DNA from: Clostridiales bacterium
GTDB lineage: Bacteria; Bacillota; Clostridia; Oscillospirales; Acutalibacteraceae
Reading direction: 5' to 3'
Assembly (NCBI GenBank): GCA_019416455.1
Contig: DXXG01000016.1
Span: 1-64,000 of the forward strand
Length of the DNA: 64,000 bases
The translations under genes and the position numbers were made by a program. Below are positions 35,084 through 44,025 of the stretch, one piece after another (within the stretch, counting starts at the first letter, position 1; every line of letters starts with the position of its first letter). The notes under the pieces are model-generated. The model worked only from the letters and a program-made list of their open reading frames with translations, was not told the DNA's origin and searched no databases.

Positions 35084-35348
35084 GTTTTTCCTCCTCTTCA
35101 AGGACAGGCTCCTCTTTCCCGTTGAAGCGTCCGGCAACGGTCTCCGGCAGGATTGCCGAAAGCACCACGTTGTCGCTGTCCATGATGATGACCGCCTTTG
35201 TCCTGCGGCCGAAAGTAGCGTCAATAAGAATGCCCCGCTCCTTGGCTTCCTGGACCATCCGCTTGATGGGGGCGGATTCCGGACTCACCACCGCTACCAC
35301 CTTATCCGCGGAAACAAGATTGCCAAAGCCTATATTCACCAGTTTCAC
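35076..35348 (-). CDS. remA: RemA/DUF370 DNA-binding regulator
   Basis: 90 aa. In Bacillus RemA activates matrix and osmoprotection genes as a ring-shaped DNA-binding protein. The family core is whole: NIGFGNLVSADKVVAVVSPES near residue 5 and ATFGRRTKAVIIMDSDNVVLS near 44. An acidic tail (PVLEEEEK) is present. The yicC-remA-gmk order is conserved in Firmicutes. Confidence 0.93.
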   Translation of the reverse strand: MKLVNIGFGNLVSADKVVAVVSPESAPIKRMVQEAKERGILIDATFGRRTKAVIIMDSDNVVLSAILPETVAGRFNGKEEPVLEEEEKHG

Positions 35349-35369
35349 GAAACACGCTCCTTTCCGGGA

Positions 35370-36248
35370 TCACTCCACATTCTGGACCTGCTCCCGGATC
35401 TTTTCGATGAGAGCCTTGATATCCACTACCAGGTAAGCGATCTTGGAATTGACGGATTTGGAACCGATGGTATTCGCCTCACGGTTCATCTCCTGCACCA
35501 GGAAATCGATCTTCCTGCCCACAGGGCCCTGGGAATCCACCAGCTTTTGCAACTGCTGGAAGTGACTGCGCAACCGGACAGTTTCCTCATCTACCGCTAC
35601 CTTATCAGCGAAGATGGCCACTTCTGTAAGCACCCGCTGCTCGTCCATGTGATTGTCACCCAGCAGTTCCTCGATCTTGGAACGCAGACGCTCCCGATAA
35701 TTTTCAACGGTTTCAGGCGTCACCTGCTCCACTTGATCCACCAAAGCGATGATATCCCGGGCCTTCTCTAAGATATCCGCCTTCAGCCGTTCGCCTTCCG
35801 CCTCCCGCATCTTCAGGAAGGAATCGATGGCGATATCCGCCACCTGGCGCACAGCCTCCCACACGGCCTCTTCGTTTTCAGGAGCCTTGTGAACGGAAAA
35901 TACGTCGGAATATTTGGAGAGCAGCGCCAAAGATACATCGTCAGCAAGCTGATACCGCTCTTTCAGTTCCCGCAGTGCCTGGACATAGGCGGACGCCAGA
36001 GAGTGGTTCACCAGTACCTGGACGTCGGTTTCCTCCAAGGTCTCGATTTGAAGGAACACGTCCACCTTGCCTCGGGAGATCTTCTCCTGGACATAGGCCT
36101 TCAGCTTGTCCTCCAAAAACAGGTAGCCCCGGGTGATCCGGGAGTTGAACTCGAAGAATTTGTGATTGACCGATTTTATCTCAAAAATGATGCGGCGGCC
36201 GCCAATGGTGGCCTCGCCCCGGCCATAGCCGGTCATGCTTCGGAGCAT
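35370..36248 (-). CDS. yicC: YicC/YloC family endoribonuclease
   Basis: 292 aa. MLRSMTGYGRGEA opens the family N-terminus, and the C-terminal block FLVQEMNREANTIGSKSVNSK is diagnostic. YicC-type proteins cleave RNA with metal help. First gene of the long operon ending at spoVM, with a promoter at 36305-36333. Confidence 0.93.
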   Translation of the reverse strand: MLRSMTGYGRGEATIGGRRIIFEIKSVNHKFFEFNSRITRGYLFLEDKLKAYVQEKISRGKVDVFLQIETLEETDVQVLVNHSLASAYVQALRELKERYQLADDVSLALLSKYSDVFSVHKAPENEEAVWEAVRQVADIAIDSFLKMREAEGERLKADILEKARDIIALVDQVEQVTPETVENYRERLRSKIEELLGDNHMDEQRVLTEVAIFADKVAVDEETVRLRSHFQQLQKLVDSQGPVGRKIDFLVQEMNREANTIGSKSVNSKIAYLVVDIKALIEKIREQVQNVE

Positions 36249-36304
36249 TTTTCATCCTCCTGTCTTTAAAAGCCATCGGATCGGCAACGATCCACTATCG
36301 AATT

Positions 36305-36333
36305 ATTTTACCATTCCACACCAGTCAATGCAA
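36305..36333 (-). promoter_or_regulatory. Promoter of the yicC-gmk-priA-prkC operon
   Basis: Minus strand TTGCAT (36328-36333), 17-bp spacer, TAAAAT (36305-36310), about 50 nt upstream of the yicC start. No terminator is seen between here and 23252, so about 13 kb could be one transcript. Confidence 0.6.
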
Positions 36334-36390
36334 CTGATTTCACTGGATTTCACAGAATCTTAAGAATCTATCCGACTTTGGCAGATTCTC

Positions 36391-36780
36391 TTACATCCCG
36401 CCCAGCTCATAATGTACGATGGTGCTCATAGGCGTGAACGCGTGGCTTTCGTCCACGTCAAAGCCCCGCCCCCGGAAGAAATCGAAGAAATCAGGGAAAT
36501 CGGTAACGATCTCCTGAGCTCCGTGATCCTCACCATAAGACGCGGCAGAACGCATCAGGGTATCCAGGATAAACATCTCTTCCCCCTGAGGCTTTTCCGA
36601 AAAGTCATACCCCTTTACAGAGAAACGTACCAGATGAAGGGTATTATCCTTGAGATCCACGATCACAGAGCCCACCGGCTCTCCGCCGTCCTTCATCAGT
36701 AGGACTCTTCCTTCAGCGCCGGCGGCGTCCAGCAGTTTTTGTTCCTCTTCCCGGTCTTCCATTGCCTTCACTTGGATCAC
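36391..36780 (-). CDS. Hypothetical protein
   Basis: 129 aa from GTG with AAAGGGG. Not firmly recognised. The alternation of strands and helices (VLLMKDGGEPVGSVIVDL... FDFFRGRGFDVDE) hints at an acetyltransferase-like (GNAT) fold, but the acetyl-CoA loop is not visible. No membrane segment. It begins 68 bp inside the pseudouridine synthase gene and is the last gene of this operon. Confidence 0.6.
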   Translation of the reverse strand: MIQVKAMEDREEEQKLLDAAGAEGRVLLMKDGGEPVGSVIVDLKDNTLHLVRFSVKGYDFSEKPQGEEMFILDTLMRSAASYGEDHGAQEIVTDFPDFFDFFRGRGFDVDESHAFTPMSTIVHYELGGM

Positions 36781-37516
36781 GGCTGTTTTCCCCTTTCTTG
36801 ATCTCCGCGGACAAAGCCCGCAGTTCTTCTTTGGTCAGTTCCCTATATTTCCCCTGAGGCAGCATGCCCAATCGCACGGGACCTACGGCCACACGCTTCA
36901 GACGGGCCACTTCCAGACCTAAAGCCTCACACATTTTGCGGATCTCCCGGTTACGCCCTTCATACAGGATGATCTCCAAAACCACACGGCCCAGCTCCTG
37001 CTGGAGCACCCGCACTTTGGCCGGAGCAGTGCGTCTGCCCTCTATGACAATACCGGTCGCGATCTGGTTCAGCTGATCATCGGTTACAGCAGGACGCACG
37101 GTCACGCGGTAAGTCTTGGCGATGTGCTTCTTGGGATGGGCGATCTGATTGGCAAATTCTCCGTCGTTGGTCAGCAGGAGTAGACCTTCGGAATCCTTAT
37201 CCAAACGCCCCACGGGATAGACTCGTTCTCCTACATCCTCCATCAGCTGGGCCACGCATTTCCGACCCCGCTCGTCATGAAGGGTGGTGACAAATCCCCG
37301 TGGCTTGTGCAAAACAAAGTAGAGCTTCTCTTTGGAGCTCTCGATTGGTTGGCCGTCCAAGGCGATCTTATCTTTACCAGGAACAGCGCTGTCTCCCAAG
37401 TGGGCTACCTTTCCGTTGACCGTCACCCGGCCGGCGGAGATCATCTCCTCTGCCTTTCGCCGGGACGATACACCGCTGGCAGCCAAGATCTTTTGAAGCC
37501 TGCTCTTTTCAGGCAA
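36713..37516 (-). CDS. rluB: RluB/RsuA-family pseudouridine synthase
   Basis: About 267 aa from a TTG at 37516 with AAAGGAG 8 nt upstream; a GTG at 37525 is too close to it. An N-terminal S4 domain (RLQKILAASGVSSRRKAEEMI) is followed by the synthase domain with catalytic Asp in VGRLDKDSEGLLLLTNDG near residue 100 and EGRNREIRKMCEALG. The C-terminal tail is basic (GRGTKTAGRRRR). Probably modifies 23S rRNA. Confidence 0.9.
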   Translation of the reverse strand: MPEKSRLQKILAASGVSSRRKAEEMISAGRVTVNGKVAHLGDSAVPGKDKIALDGQPIESSKEKLYFVLHKPRGFVTTLHDERGRKCVAQLMEDVGERVYPVGRLDKDSEGLLLLTNDGEFANQIAHPKKHIAKTYRVTVRPAVTDDQLNQIATGIVIEGRRTAPAKVRVLQQELGRVVLEIILYEGRNREIRKMCEALGLEVARLKRVAVGPVRLGMLPQGKYRELTKEELRALSAEIKKGENSRDPSEGNGRPGRGTKTAGRRRR

Positions 37517-37534
37517 AACACTCACTCCTTTATT

Positions 37535-38692
37535 TTAAGATCCTGCACCGAACAACCCGGCCCAGAATCCTTCCTTTTTTTCTTGAAAGCTGGCACTTTC
37601 TCCCGCAAAAATGGGAGCACTGCCCAACAAGGTCTCATTTAAATACCAGCGGACCTCACCTACTGTATCGCCAATTTTCACTGGCGCGTAGAGAAAAGGC
37701 TCCAAATATACCTGCCTGGAAACCTCTCCGGCCGTTCCCTTTGGAATGGACACCGTACCGCCGTTTTGCCCATAAAAGCTGATGGTCTGCTGTTCAGACC
37801 CCACCACCGGCACTCGGCCCTGTACGTCTCCGCCCATCAAGGAATAGCTCTCCATCTGGGAAAAACCGTAGTCCAGCAGGAGCGTGTGGTCTTTCCAATC
37901 ATCGGGAGCGTTGAGGGTCACGGCAATCAAAGCCGTCCCGTCACGCTCCGCCGCGGAAACAAGACACCGTCCTGCCTGCTTGGTGTAACCGGTTTTCACA
38001 CCGATACAACCCTCATACTGGGTCAGCAGTTTATTGTGATTTGTATAGGCAACTTCCTTTACAGGCTCCGCAAATTTCACCCTGTAACTGCTGCTGGAAC
38101 AAAGCTCCCGGAACGCTTGATTATTCAAAGCCTCTCGAGCCAGAAGCGCCATATCGTAGGCGGTAGAATAATGGCCCAGGCCGTCATCACTTTCCCCGTC
38201 CAGGCCTGAAGGTGTGACAAAATGGGTGTTTTCCATGCCAATTTCCATGGCGCGCTGGTTCATCTTCTCTACGAACTTCTCTAAAGAGCCTGCCAAGTAG
38301 ATGGCCGCGGCATTGGCAGCATCATTTCCAGAAGCCAGCAGCATCCCTGCCGCAAGACCTGACAGGGAGATCTTGTCTCCTGCCATCAGCCCCATGGAAG
38401 AGCCCTCCACAGCCACCATTTCCTCTGTGATCTCCACTACTGGATCCCCTAAACGTTCCGCCTCCTCCAAAGTGAGCAGAGCGGTCATGATCTTGGTAGT
38501 GCTGGCCATAGGGAGCTGCTCCCGGCTGTCCTTTTCAAAAAGCACTGTTCCAGTATCCGCTGTCATCAAAATGGCACTCTGAGCTGACACTTCCACCGGA
38601 GGGGCAGCCGCCTGGCTCTGAGACGCGCTCGCCACAAAAAGAACTACGCCTAGGCACAGCGCGATCCATCGTTTAAAAACTCGTTTCAACAC
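37535..38692 (-). CDS. dacF: D-alanyl-D-alanine carboxypeptidase (DacF/DacB type)
   Basis: 385 aa, GTG start with GGCGGGTG. Signal peptide (CLGVVLFVASASQSQA), then a PBP5-like serine peptidase: SxxK in MASTTK near residue 63, SGN near 118 and KTG near 217. A C-terminal beta domain and an amphipathic end (FWAGLF) bind the membrane. Trims pentapeptides; in spore-formers such enzymes tune cortex cross-linking. Downstream of gerW. Confidence 0.93.
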   Translation of the reverse strand: MLKRVFKRWIALCLGVVLFVASASQSQAAAPPVEVSAQSAILMTADTGTVLFEKDSREQLPMASTTKIMTALLTLEEAERLGDPVVEITEEMVAVEGSSMGLMAGDKISLSGLAAGMLLASGNDAANAAAIYLAGSLEKFVEKMNQRAMEIGMENTHFVTPSGLDGESDDGLGHYSTAYDMALLAREALNNQAFRELCSSSSYRVKFAEPVKEVAYTNHNKLLTQYEGCIGVKTGYTKQAGRCLVSAAERDGTALIAVTLNAPDDWKDHTLLLDYGFSQMESYSLMGGDVQGRVPVVGSEQQTISFYGQNGGTVSIPKGTAGEVSRQVYLEPFLYAPVKIGDTVGEVRWYLNETLLGSAPIFAGESASFQEKKEGFWAGLFGAGS

Positions 38693-38741
38693 AAATCACC
38701 CGCCTCGCAAAAACCTATGCGGGCGGGCGAAACGCTATGCG

Positions 38742-39176
38742 TCAAAGAGTGTCCTCTGTGGGCTTCGCAGGGGCATTCTCCAGGGTCTCTTCCTTTGCGG
38801 GAGTTTCCTCCTTTTGGAACAAAGAGGTGATCTTGTCCACCACATCCGGCACCTTTTCCAAAGCCCGATCCACAGAGCTGAGGTAGGGCTCGATTTGGAG
38901 CACGCGCACATGTCCCTCATGAATGGTGAGGAACGCAATGGGGCTGATGGTGATCCCGGCACCGCTGCCTCCAGCGAAAAGCCCGGAAGAAGGCTGAGTC
39001 TTAGAGGGCAGGTCGGAACCGCCGGACGCAAATCCGTAGCTGACCCGGGAAACGGGGATCACAGTGGTGCCGTCCGGAGTAGTGACCGGGCTGCCGATCA
39101 CAGTGTTCACGTCCACCATCTGCTTGATCTTGTCCATGGTCACGCCCAGCAAATTGTTCACTTGATTGTCACTCAT
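38742..39176 (-). CDS. gerW: GerW/YtfJ family sporulation protein
   Basis: 144 aa. The N-terminal half (DKIKQMVDVNTVIGSPVTTPDGTTVIPVSRV) and the GGSGAGITISPIAFL block are characteristic. GerW affects germination in Bacillus. ATGA overlap with the upstream DUF2953 gene, an association repeated in spore-formers. A Pro/Glu-rich C-terminus follows. Confidence 0.92.
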   Translation of the reverse strand: MSDNQVNNLLGVTMDKIKQMVDVNTVIGSPVTTPDGTTVIPVSRVSYGFASGGSDLPSKTQPSSGLFAGGSGAGITISPIAFLTIHEGHVRVLQIEPYLSSVDRALEKVPDVVDKITSLFQKEETPAKEETLENAPAKPTEDTL

Positions 39177-39844
39177 TTCGATTCACCCTGTTTTCGCGTC
39201 CGCGAAATCCTTTCTTTCTGTTTTTCAGCAGCTTGGAGCTTTCTGAAAAAGGGAAGCGCTCTGTAAAGTAGTATAAGCCCTTCTTTCAATAAAAACAACA
39301 TTCCAATAGACGCAGCGCCAAAAAAATCCACCCGATGGTTCTCTACGTTATAGTCCAAGTCCACCGTCGCTGTTTTTTTGCGGCAAGGAAACAGACCAAA
39401 CAAGGTCCCACAAGCAGTGTAGACCACTCCGCACACCTGACCATACAAAATAGCAGCTTGCGCAGCATCCTCTTTGCCACCTAAACACACATACAGTTCA
39501 AAGTGTTTCAGCTTTACATGCTTCAGCAGATTCTGGGAAGCGTTTTTTACGTCACGTGCAAGTTCCTGCAAAGACCGCAAAAAGCCTTTAAGGCCTTCCT
39601 GGTGGACCAAAACTTTCAGCTTCTGTCCAAACCCATTTTCAGCGGAGGGCTCTTCAACCTTCTCCACCGGAGTTTCTTGGGACGGCGGTTCTTCAGCTTT
39701 TTCCCCTGTTAAAGGAAAAGAGAAAAACAAGTATTTCACTGTAACGGAAAACTTCTCTTGGAACCGTACCTCCAACCTGACCGGAGCCAGTAATAGGGCC
39801 ACCAGCAGTAATAGGACGGCACCTGTCACCAACAGTGGAATCAT
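39173..39844 (-). CDS. DUF2953 domain-containing membrane protein
   Basis: 223 aa. An N-terminal transmembrane segment (LLVTGAVLLLLVALLLAPV) is followed by a cytoplasmic or outer domain with VTVKYLFFSFPL and, near residue 90-175, the DUF2953 core; another hydrophobic region lies near 180-200. The family is paired with gerW (YtfI-YtfJ in Bacillus); function unknown. Confidence 0.85.
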   Translation of the reverse strand: MIPLLVTGAVLLLLVALLLAPVRLEVRFQEKFSVTVKYLFFSFPLTGEKAEEPPSQETPVEKVEEPSAENGFGQKLKVLVHQEGLKGFLRSLQELARDVKNASQNLLKHVKLKHFELYVCLGGKEDAAQAAILYGQVCGVVYTACGTLFGLFPCRKKTATVDLDYNVENHRVDFFGAASIGMLFLLKEGLILLYRALPFFRKLQAAEKQKERISRTRKQGESK

Positions 39845-39859
39845 GGCCTCACCGCCTTT

Positions 39860-40396
39860 CTAAAAGGTGAGCTGGCCCTCTTTCCCGGAGGGCTCATCCT
39901 CCTCCCGCTGGGGCGGCGGAGGCAGTTCCTCGATGGAGGAAAGCTGAAAACAGCGCAGGAAAGTATCGGTGGTGCCGTAAAGCAAAGGCCTGCCGGGAAG
40001 TTCCAAACGTCCCCGCTCTTCCAGCAAATCTTTCTGCATCAGACTGCTGATGACACCGGAGCAATCCACGCCGCGTACCTGCTCCACAAAGGCTTTAGTC
40101 ACCGGCTGGTTATAGGCGATCACTGCCAGCACTTCCATCGCTGCCTGGGACAAGGGCGTATTGCGTTTCAGATCCAGCACTTCCCGCACCGGCTCCACAA
40201 AGGCTGGATTGGTGCAGAATTGCGCGCTGCCTCCCAGCCGCAGCAAATGTACGCCGCTGTTGGGAGTATTGTATTTTTCCTGAAGGGCAGTGACCACCTG
40301 CTCGATTACGGAAGTGCGCACTCCCAGCACCTGAGCCACTCTTTCCAGAGAGACAGGCTCTCCGCCGGCAAACAAGATCGCTTCCGTTTTGCCCAT
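39860..40396 (-). CDS. scpB: Segregation and condensation protein B
   Basis: 178 aa from ATG 40396 with AGAGG; a second ATG lies 3 nt upstream. The frame extending to 40696 runs inside scpA. Two winged-helix domains (EAILFAGGEPVSLERVAQVLG; QAAMEVLAVIAYNQPVTK near 105). ScpB binds ScpA-SMC to load the condensin complex. Follows scpA by 14 bp. Confidence 0.94.
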   Translation of the reverse strand: MGKTEAILFAGGEPVSLERVAQVLGVRTSVIEQVVTALQEKYNTPNSGVHLLRLGGSAQFCTNPAFVEPVREVLDLKRNTPLSQAAMEVLAVIAYNQPVTKAFVEQVRGVDCSGVISSLMQKDLLEERGRLELPGRPLLYGTTDTFLRCFQLSSIEELPPPPQREEDEPSGKEGQLTF

Positions 40397-40410
40397 CATT
40401 TCCTCTTGCT

Positions 40411-41124
40411 TCAGTGTTTCTCCCCCCAGTCCAACAATCTCACTTCGCTGTCCTCTCCGTCGCCCTCCACCCGAAGGCGGCGGTTCTTCACCAGCTCCAG
40501 CACAGCCAAAAAGGCGGCCACGCGCTGGGAGCGGTCGCTCATTCCGGCAAAGAGCGCTCGGTAGGACATAGATTTTTTCTTCCAAAGACGCCGCAAGATC
40601 CCAATGGCCTGAGAGGCCACAGAAACGATCTTGCGTGACACCAAGGCAGAGAAATTCTCCGGTTTGGGCGGCAGCAAGCTTCTGCCTTTCCCCCAAGCAG
40701 ACACAAGCGCCTGAGCGATCTCCCTAGGGTCGTGGATCCGTTTGTAGGTTGCGTCCACAGGCAAAGGCTCCGCCGGACGGGTCAGCAGGTCGAAGGAACA
40801 CTGCTGGGCCAATCTGAGCGCCGCCTTTTTGCACTGTTCATATTCCAGCAGCTGTCCGGTGAGCTCCGCCCGAGGATCTTCTTCCTCCTCGTGGCGGGGC
40901 AGTAGGGACGCCGCCTTGATCTGCACCAACCTTGCCGCCATTTCCAGAAACTCGCTGGCAACGTCCATATTCTCCTCCCGCATCAGAGCGATCTGTTCCA
41001 TATACTGGTCCAGCAGTTCCGCGATGGGGATATCGTAAATGTCCAGCTTGTTTTTTGCGATCAAGTTCAGCAACAGATCCAAAGGTCCGTCAAAGACCTC
41101 CAGATGATATTCCAGCTTCTCCAT
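40411..41124 (-). CDS. scpA: Segregation and condensation protein A (kleisin)
   Basis: 237 aa. Kleisin that bridges the SMC heads. Family N-terminus: YHLEVFDGPLDLLLNLIAKNKLDIYDIPIA; C-terminal winged helix VAAFLAVLELVKNRRL near residue 205. Three base pairs after the site-2 protease gene, in the order M50-scpA-scpB that is common in Clostridia. Confidence 0.95.
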   Translation of the reverse strand: MEKLEYHLEVFDGPLDLLLNLIAKNKLDIYDIPIAELLDQYMEQIALMREENMDVASEFLEMAARLVQIKAASLLPRHEEEEDPRAELTGQLLEYEQCKKAALRLAQQCSFDLLTRPAEPLPVDATYKRIHDPREIAQALVSAWGKGRSLLPPKPENFSALVSRKIVSVASQAIGILRRLWKKKSMSYRALFAGMSDRSQRVAAFLAVLELVKNRRLRVEGDGEDSEVRLLDWGEKH

Positions 41125-41127
41125 ACT

Positions 41128-41823
41128 TTACAGGACTCCAAACAGCTTGAAGGGTGCTTCCGCCAAGGTAAAAATGATATTGGCGAAAAAGTTCTGCGCC
41201 GTGGCCAAAGGTCCGGAAAGAGCGCCGGAAAGAAGCAGGAAAAACATGATCATGACAAACACGTTCTGATACCGGTAATAGGTCATCATGGTCCGGTTAC
41301 TGAGAAACGCCGCTACGATCCGGGATCCGTCCAGAGGCGGCATGGGAATAAGGTTGAACACAGCCAGCGAAATATTGACCACCACATAGTAATATAGGAC
41401 GTTAAACACAAAGCTAGTCAACCAGTTGTAGGGGGCGAAAGCCTCCATTAGCGCTACCAGAATAGCACCGGCCAGCGCCGCGATCAAGTTTGAAACAGGA
41501 CCTGCCAGCGCGGTGATTGCCATATCTCTCTTGGGATTTCTAAAATACCGGCTGTCTACCGGCACTGGTTTGGCCCAGCCAAAACCAAACAAGATCAGCG
41601 CCAGTGCACCCATAGGATCCACACTGGCAAGGGGGTTAAATGTCAGCCGCCCTTCCAATTTCGCTGTTGGATCGCCCAGCTTATTGGCAACCCATCCGTG
41701 TGCAAATTCATGGAGCGGCAGGATACACAGAATGACGAACACAATGGAAATCACTTGGGCGAGCACACCCAAAGCATCCACCTGCTGACCACTCAGCAGG
41801 CTGCGAATCACGCTAAAAAACAT
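41128..41823 (-). CDS. Site-2 protease family (M50) membrane protein
   Basis: 231 aa with five or six helices. Zinc motif HEFAHGWVAN near residue 39 and distal NLIPMPPLDGSRI near 164, which supplies the third ligand Asp. This compact S2P type is found beside scpA in Clostridia; substrate unknown. Good AAAGGAGGTG site and own promoter at 41848-41876. Confidence 0.92.
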   Translation of the reverse strand: MFFSVIRSLLSGQQVDALGVLAQVISIVFVILCILPLHEFAHGWVANKLGDPTAKLEGRLTFNPLASVDPMGALALILFGFGWAKPVPVDSRYFRNPKRDMAITALAGPVSNLIAALAGAILVALMEAFAPYNWLTSFVFNVLYYYVVVNISLAVFNLIPMPPLDGSRIVAAFLSNRTMMTYYRYQNVFVMIMFFLLLSGALSGPLATAQNFFANIIFTLAEAPFKLFGVL

Positions 41824-41847
41824 AGGGCACCTCCTTTATCATAGTGG

Positions 41848-41876
41848 ATTATACCCTATTTCAGGAAAAAACTCAA
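41848..41876 (-). promoter_or_regulatory. Promoter of the M50-scpAB-gerW-dacF operon
   Basis: Minus strand TTGAGT (41871-41876), 17-bp spacer, TATAAT (41848-41853), about 25 nt before the protease start. Confidence 0.7.
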
Positions 41877-41893
41877 TTCTTTTAAAAAAAAAC

Positions 41894-41922
41894 TTGCATT
41901 TCCTCTCAGAATCTGCTATAAT
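41894..41922 (+). promoter_or_regulatory. Promoter of rpmB
   Basis: TTGCAT (41894-41899), 17-bp spacer, TATAAT (41917-41922). It diverges from the promoter at 41848-41876, with their -35 boxes 17 bp apart. Confidence 0.85.
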
Positions 41923-41971
41923 TCCTATCGTTGCAAATTTGGAGTTATTTCGCTTTTAAGGAGGTGCAGAT

Positions 41972-42160
41972 ATGGCAAAATGTGATTTCTGCGGCAAGGA
42001 CGTGTCCTTTGGCATTAAGGTTTCCCACTCCCATCGTCGTTCCAACCGGACCTGGAAGCCCAACATCAAGCGTGTGAAGGCTGTCGTCAACGGCACTCCC
42101 AAGCGCGTGTACGCCTGCACCCGTTGCTTGCGTTCCGGCAAAGTGACTCGCGCTGTCTAA
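41972..42160 (+). CDS. rpmB: Ribosomal protein bL28
   Basis: 62 aa, normal length. MAKCDFCGKDVSFGIKVSHS carries the first CxxC and YACTRCLRSGKV the second, so this is the zinc-binding form. GGAGGTG site spaced 7 nt. Monocistronic between a strong promoter and a terminator. Confidence 0.98.
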   Translation: MAKCDFCGKDVSFGIKVSHSHRRSNRTWKPNIKRVKAVVNGTPKRVYACTRCLRSGKVTRAV

Positions 42161-42196
42161 GCTTTGTCACACCGGATTACCACGGCTTAAGAAATG

Positions 42197-42231
42197 AGGG
42201 GCCATTCCCATGTAGGGAATGGCCCTTTTTC
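42197..42231. terminator. Bidirectional terminator between rpmB and the phospholipase-like gene
   Basis: 11-bp stem GGGCCATTCCC / GGGAATGGCCC with T-run on the plus strand; a second T-rich stretch at 42238-42252 lies beside the convergent minus-strand gene. Confidence 0.88.
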
Positions 42232-42252
42232 TTTGTCATTTTTTTTTTTTGA

Positions 42253-43113
42253 TCAACCGAAAGGTTTCTCCTCCGTAAGGGCATACAGATCCCCTTCCAT
42301 AAAATCGGCCAGGATCTTCCCTGCCACGCCCACAGCTTCCCCGTAAAGCTCGAAAAAGCTCTGACTGGAACCCTCACCGCCCCAAGGCTGGTTTTGAAGG
42401 TTGGCGTAGTCTATCTCCGTTCTCTCTGTAAGAGGCACGATATGGCTCCCAATAGAGCTAGGCTTTTTCCTTTCCAGCAATTCAAACAACCGCTTCTTTA
42501 AACCAGTCCGATCAGTGACCAGAGAAAAGACATAATGAGTATCGTTGGTAGCTTGGAACAGTCCCTCTTCTGGTACATCCTCTCCGTAAAGGGACAGGAA
42601 CACATGGTGGTACAGGTGGGCGATCTTCCGCTGCACCGCCTCGTTTTTCGGGAACATCTTCCCCAGTGACACTTCCGAAGGCAGTTTTCCCGTCTCAGAA
42701 CGGAGCACGATGGCATCCAGAGCAGACTCCACTTCCCCGTGCATGGTGGACGGGTTCTCCCAAGAACGCTGAGATGCCAGCTTCTTGGCCAGCCAGTTGA
42801 TGTAGGGATGGGCAGTGCAGTCCAGGGAATAATGGCACACAAAGCCCTCTATGTAAGAACGATACACCGGATCGGGATGCTCTTTCAGGTACTCTCGCAG
42901 AGCGCCCAAAACTTTGGAAGGCGTCTCCCGATGGAGCCGGTCACCATATTCTCTGAGAGACGGTCCTTTCCATATGGGCAGGAACCGATGGCAGAAAAAG
43001 AAGTCCGGTCCCTGGGCGCCCCAGGCATAGGCACAGGGATCCAAGGATGCTTTTTCCTCAAGATCCTCCCGGACACGCTGAGCGAAACAATAATGGGTCA
43101 AACAAGCGGGCAT
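42253..43113 (-). CDS. Zinc-dependent phospholipase C family protein
   Basis: 286 aa. The family N-terminus THYCFAQRV and YAWGAQGPDFFF, with CHYSLDCTAHPYINW near residue 112 supplying metal-binding His and Asp, and MHGEVESALDAI near 144. No signal peptide, so the protein is probably cytoplasmic, unlike secreted phospholipases. Activity is inferred only from fold. AAAGGAGATG site; last gene of the nusB operon. Confidence 0.82.
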   Translation of the reverse strand: MPACLTHYCFAQRVREDLEEKASLDPCAYAWGAQGPDFFFCHRFLPIWKGPSLREYGDRLHRETPSKVLGALREYLKEHPDPVYRSYIEGFVCHYSLDCTAHPYINWLAKKLASQRSWENPSTMHGEVESALDAIVLRSETGKLPSEVSLGKMFPKNEAVQRKIAHLYHHVFLSLYGEDVPEEGLFQATNDTHYVFSLVTDRTGLKKRLFELLERKKPSSIGSHIVPLTERTEIDYANLQNQPWGGEGSSQSFFELYGEAVGVAGKILADFMEGDLYALTEEKPFG

Positions 43114-43143
43114 ATAGTCATCTCCTTTGCAAAAGGGTCAAGT

Positions 43144-44025
43144 TTATTTCGGTGAAAAAGGTTCGATCCATGGGAAGGCTTCTACCAAATCCTTTGGGAA
43201 AGGACTGTTCACAGACAGTTCCGTTCCCAAAGGTGGACAAAGAACGGTAAGTTTTCCGCAATGAAGCGCTTGCCGAAGGATCTTTTCTCGGGAGCCGCCG
43301 TACAGATCGTCTCCTGCCAACGGATGGCCTAGAGAAGCCATGTGCACTCGGATCTGGTGGGTACGTCCTGTTTCCAGACGGAATTCCAACAGCGTATGGC
43401 CATCCCCGGCCGCCAGCGCTTGCCAATGGGTCACGGCACGCTGTCCCCCTTCCCCACATTGGCGAAGGATCTTACTTCCCGGTGCCAGATCAATAGGTGC
43501 ATCCACTGTTTCTTCTCCACAGAGCACACCCTGACAGACGGCGTAGTAGCGCTTTTCCACCTGAGCGGAGGATGCCGCAACACGGTGTTTTCCAATGGCC
43601 AGCACCCCGCTGGTATCTCTGTCCAGGCGGTACAGAGGTCGAAACGCTGGCGATTGCATAGTTTGCTGGTAATAATAGGCCACACGGTTCAGCAGGCTAT
43701 CCCTGTCATGGCCGGGAGAGGGATGGACCGGCATCTGGGGTGGTTTATCCACCACCAGAAAGTCCTGGTCCTCCCACAAAACGGTAAGAGGCCCTTCCAC
43801 CGGCTCGTAGCTGACGGATTCCTCTGGGAAACGCAGCTCCAATACATCTCCGGTGGAAAGAAGATCCACACTGCGGCAAGGCAAGCCGTTTTTCAGAAGA
43901 CCTTCTTCCGTCTGCTTCTGCTTTACCAGCACCCGCGCAGAAAGACCTAAATAACGCCGAAGGAATTCTTTTACAGGACGGCCCTCCCACTGAGAAGGCA
44001 CGGTATATGATACGGAACGTCTCAC
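43144..44025 (-). CDS. rluA: RluA-family pseudouridine synthase
   Basis: 293 aa from GTG overlapping the ispA stop as GTGA. An N-terminal S4-like part (RPVKEFLRRYLGLS) and the catalytic YRLDRDTSGVLAIGK near residue 133 are present. TGRTHQIRVHMASLGHPLAGD near 220 is the second family signature. RNA target (tRNA or 23S rRNA) not determinable from sequence. Confidence 0.93.
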   Translation of the reverse strand: MRRSVSYTVPSQWEGRPVKEFLRRYLGLSARVLVKQKQTEEGLLKNGLPCRSVDLLSTGDVLELRFPEESVSYEPVEGPLTVLWEDQDFLVVDKPPQMPVHPSPGHDRDSLLNRVAYYYQQTMQSPAFRPLYRLDRDTSGVLAIGKHRVAASSAQVEKRYYAVCQGVLCGEETVDAPIDLAPGSKILRQCGEGGQRAVTHWQALAAGDGHTLLEFRLETGRTHQIRVHMASLGHPLAGDDLYGGSREKILRQALHCGKLTVLCPPLGTELSVNSPFPKDLVEAFPWIEPFSPK

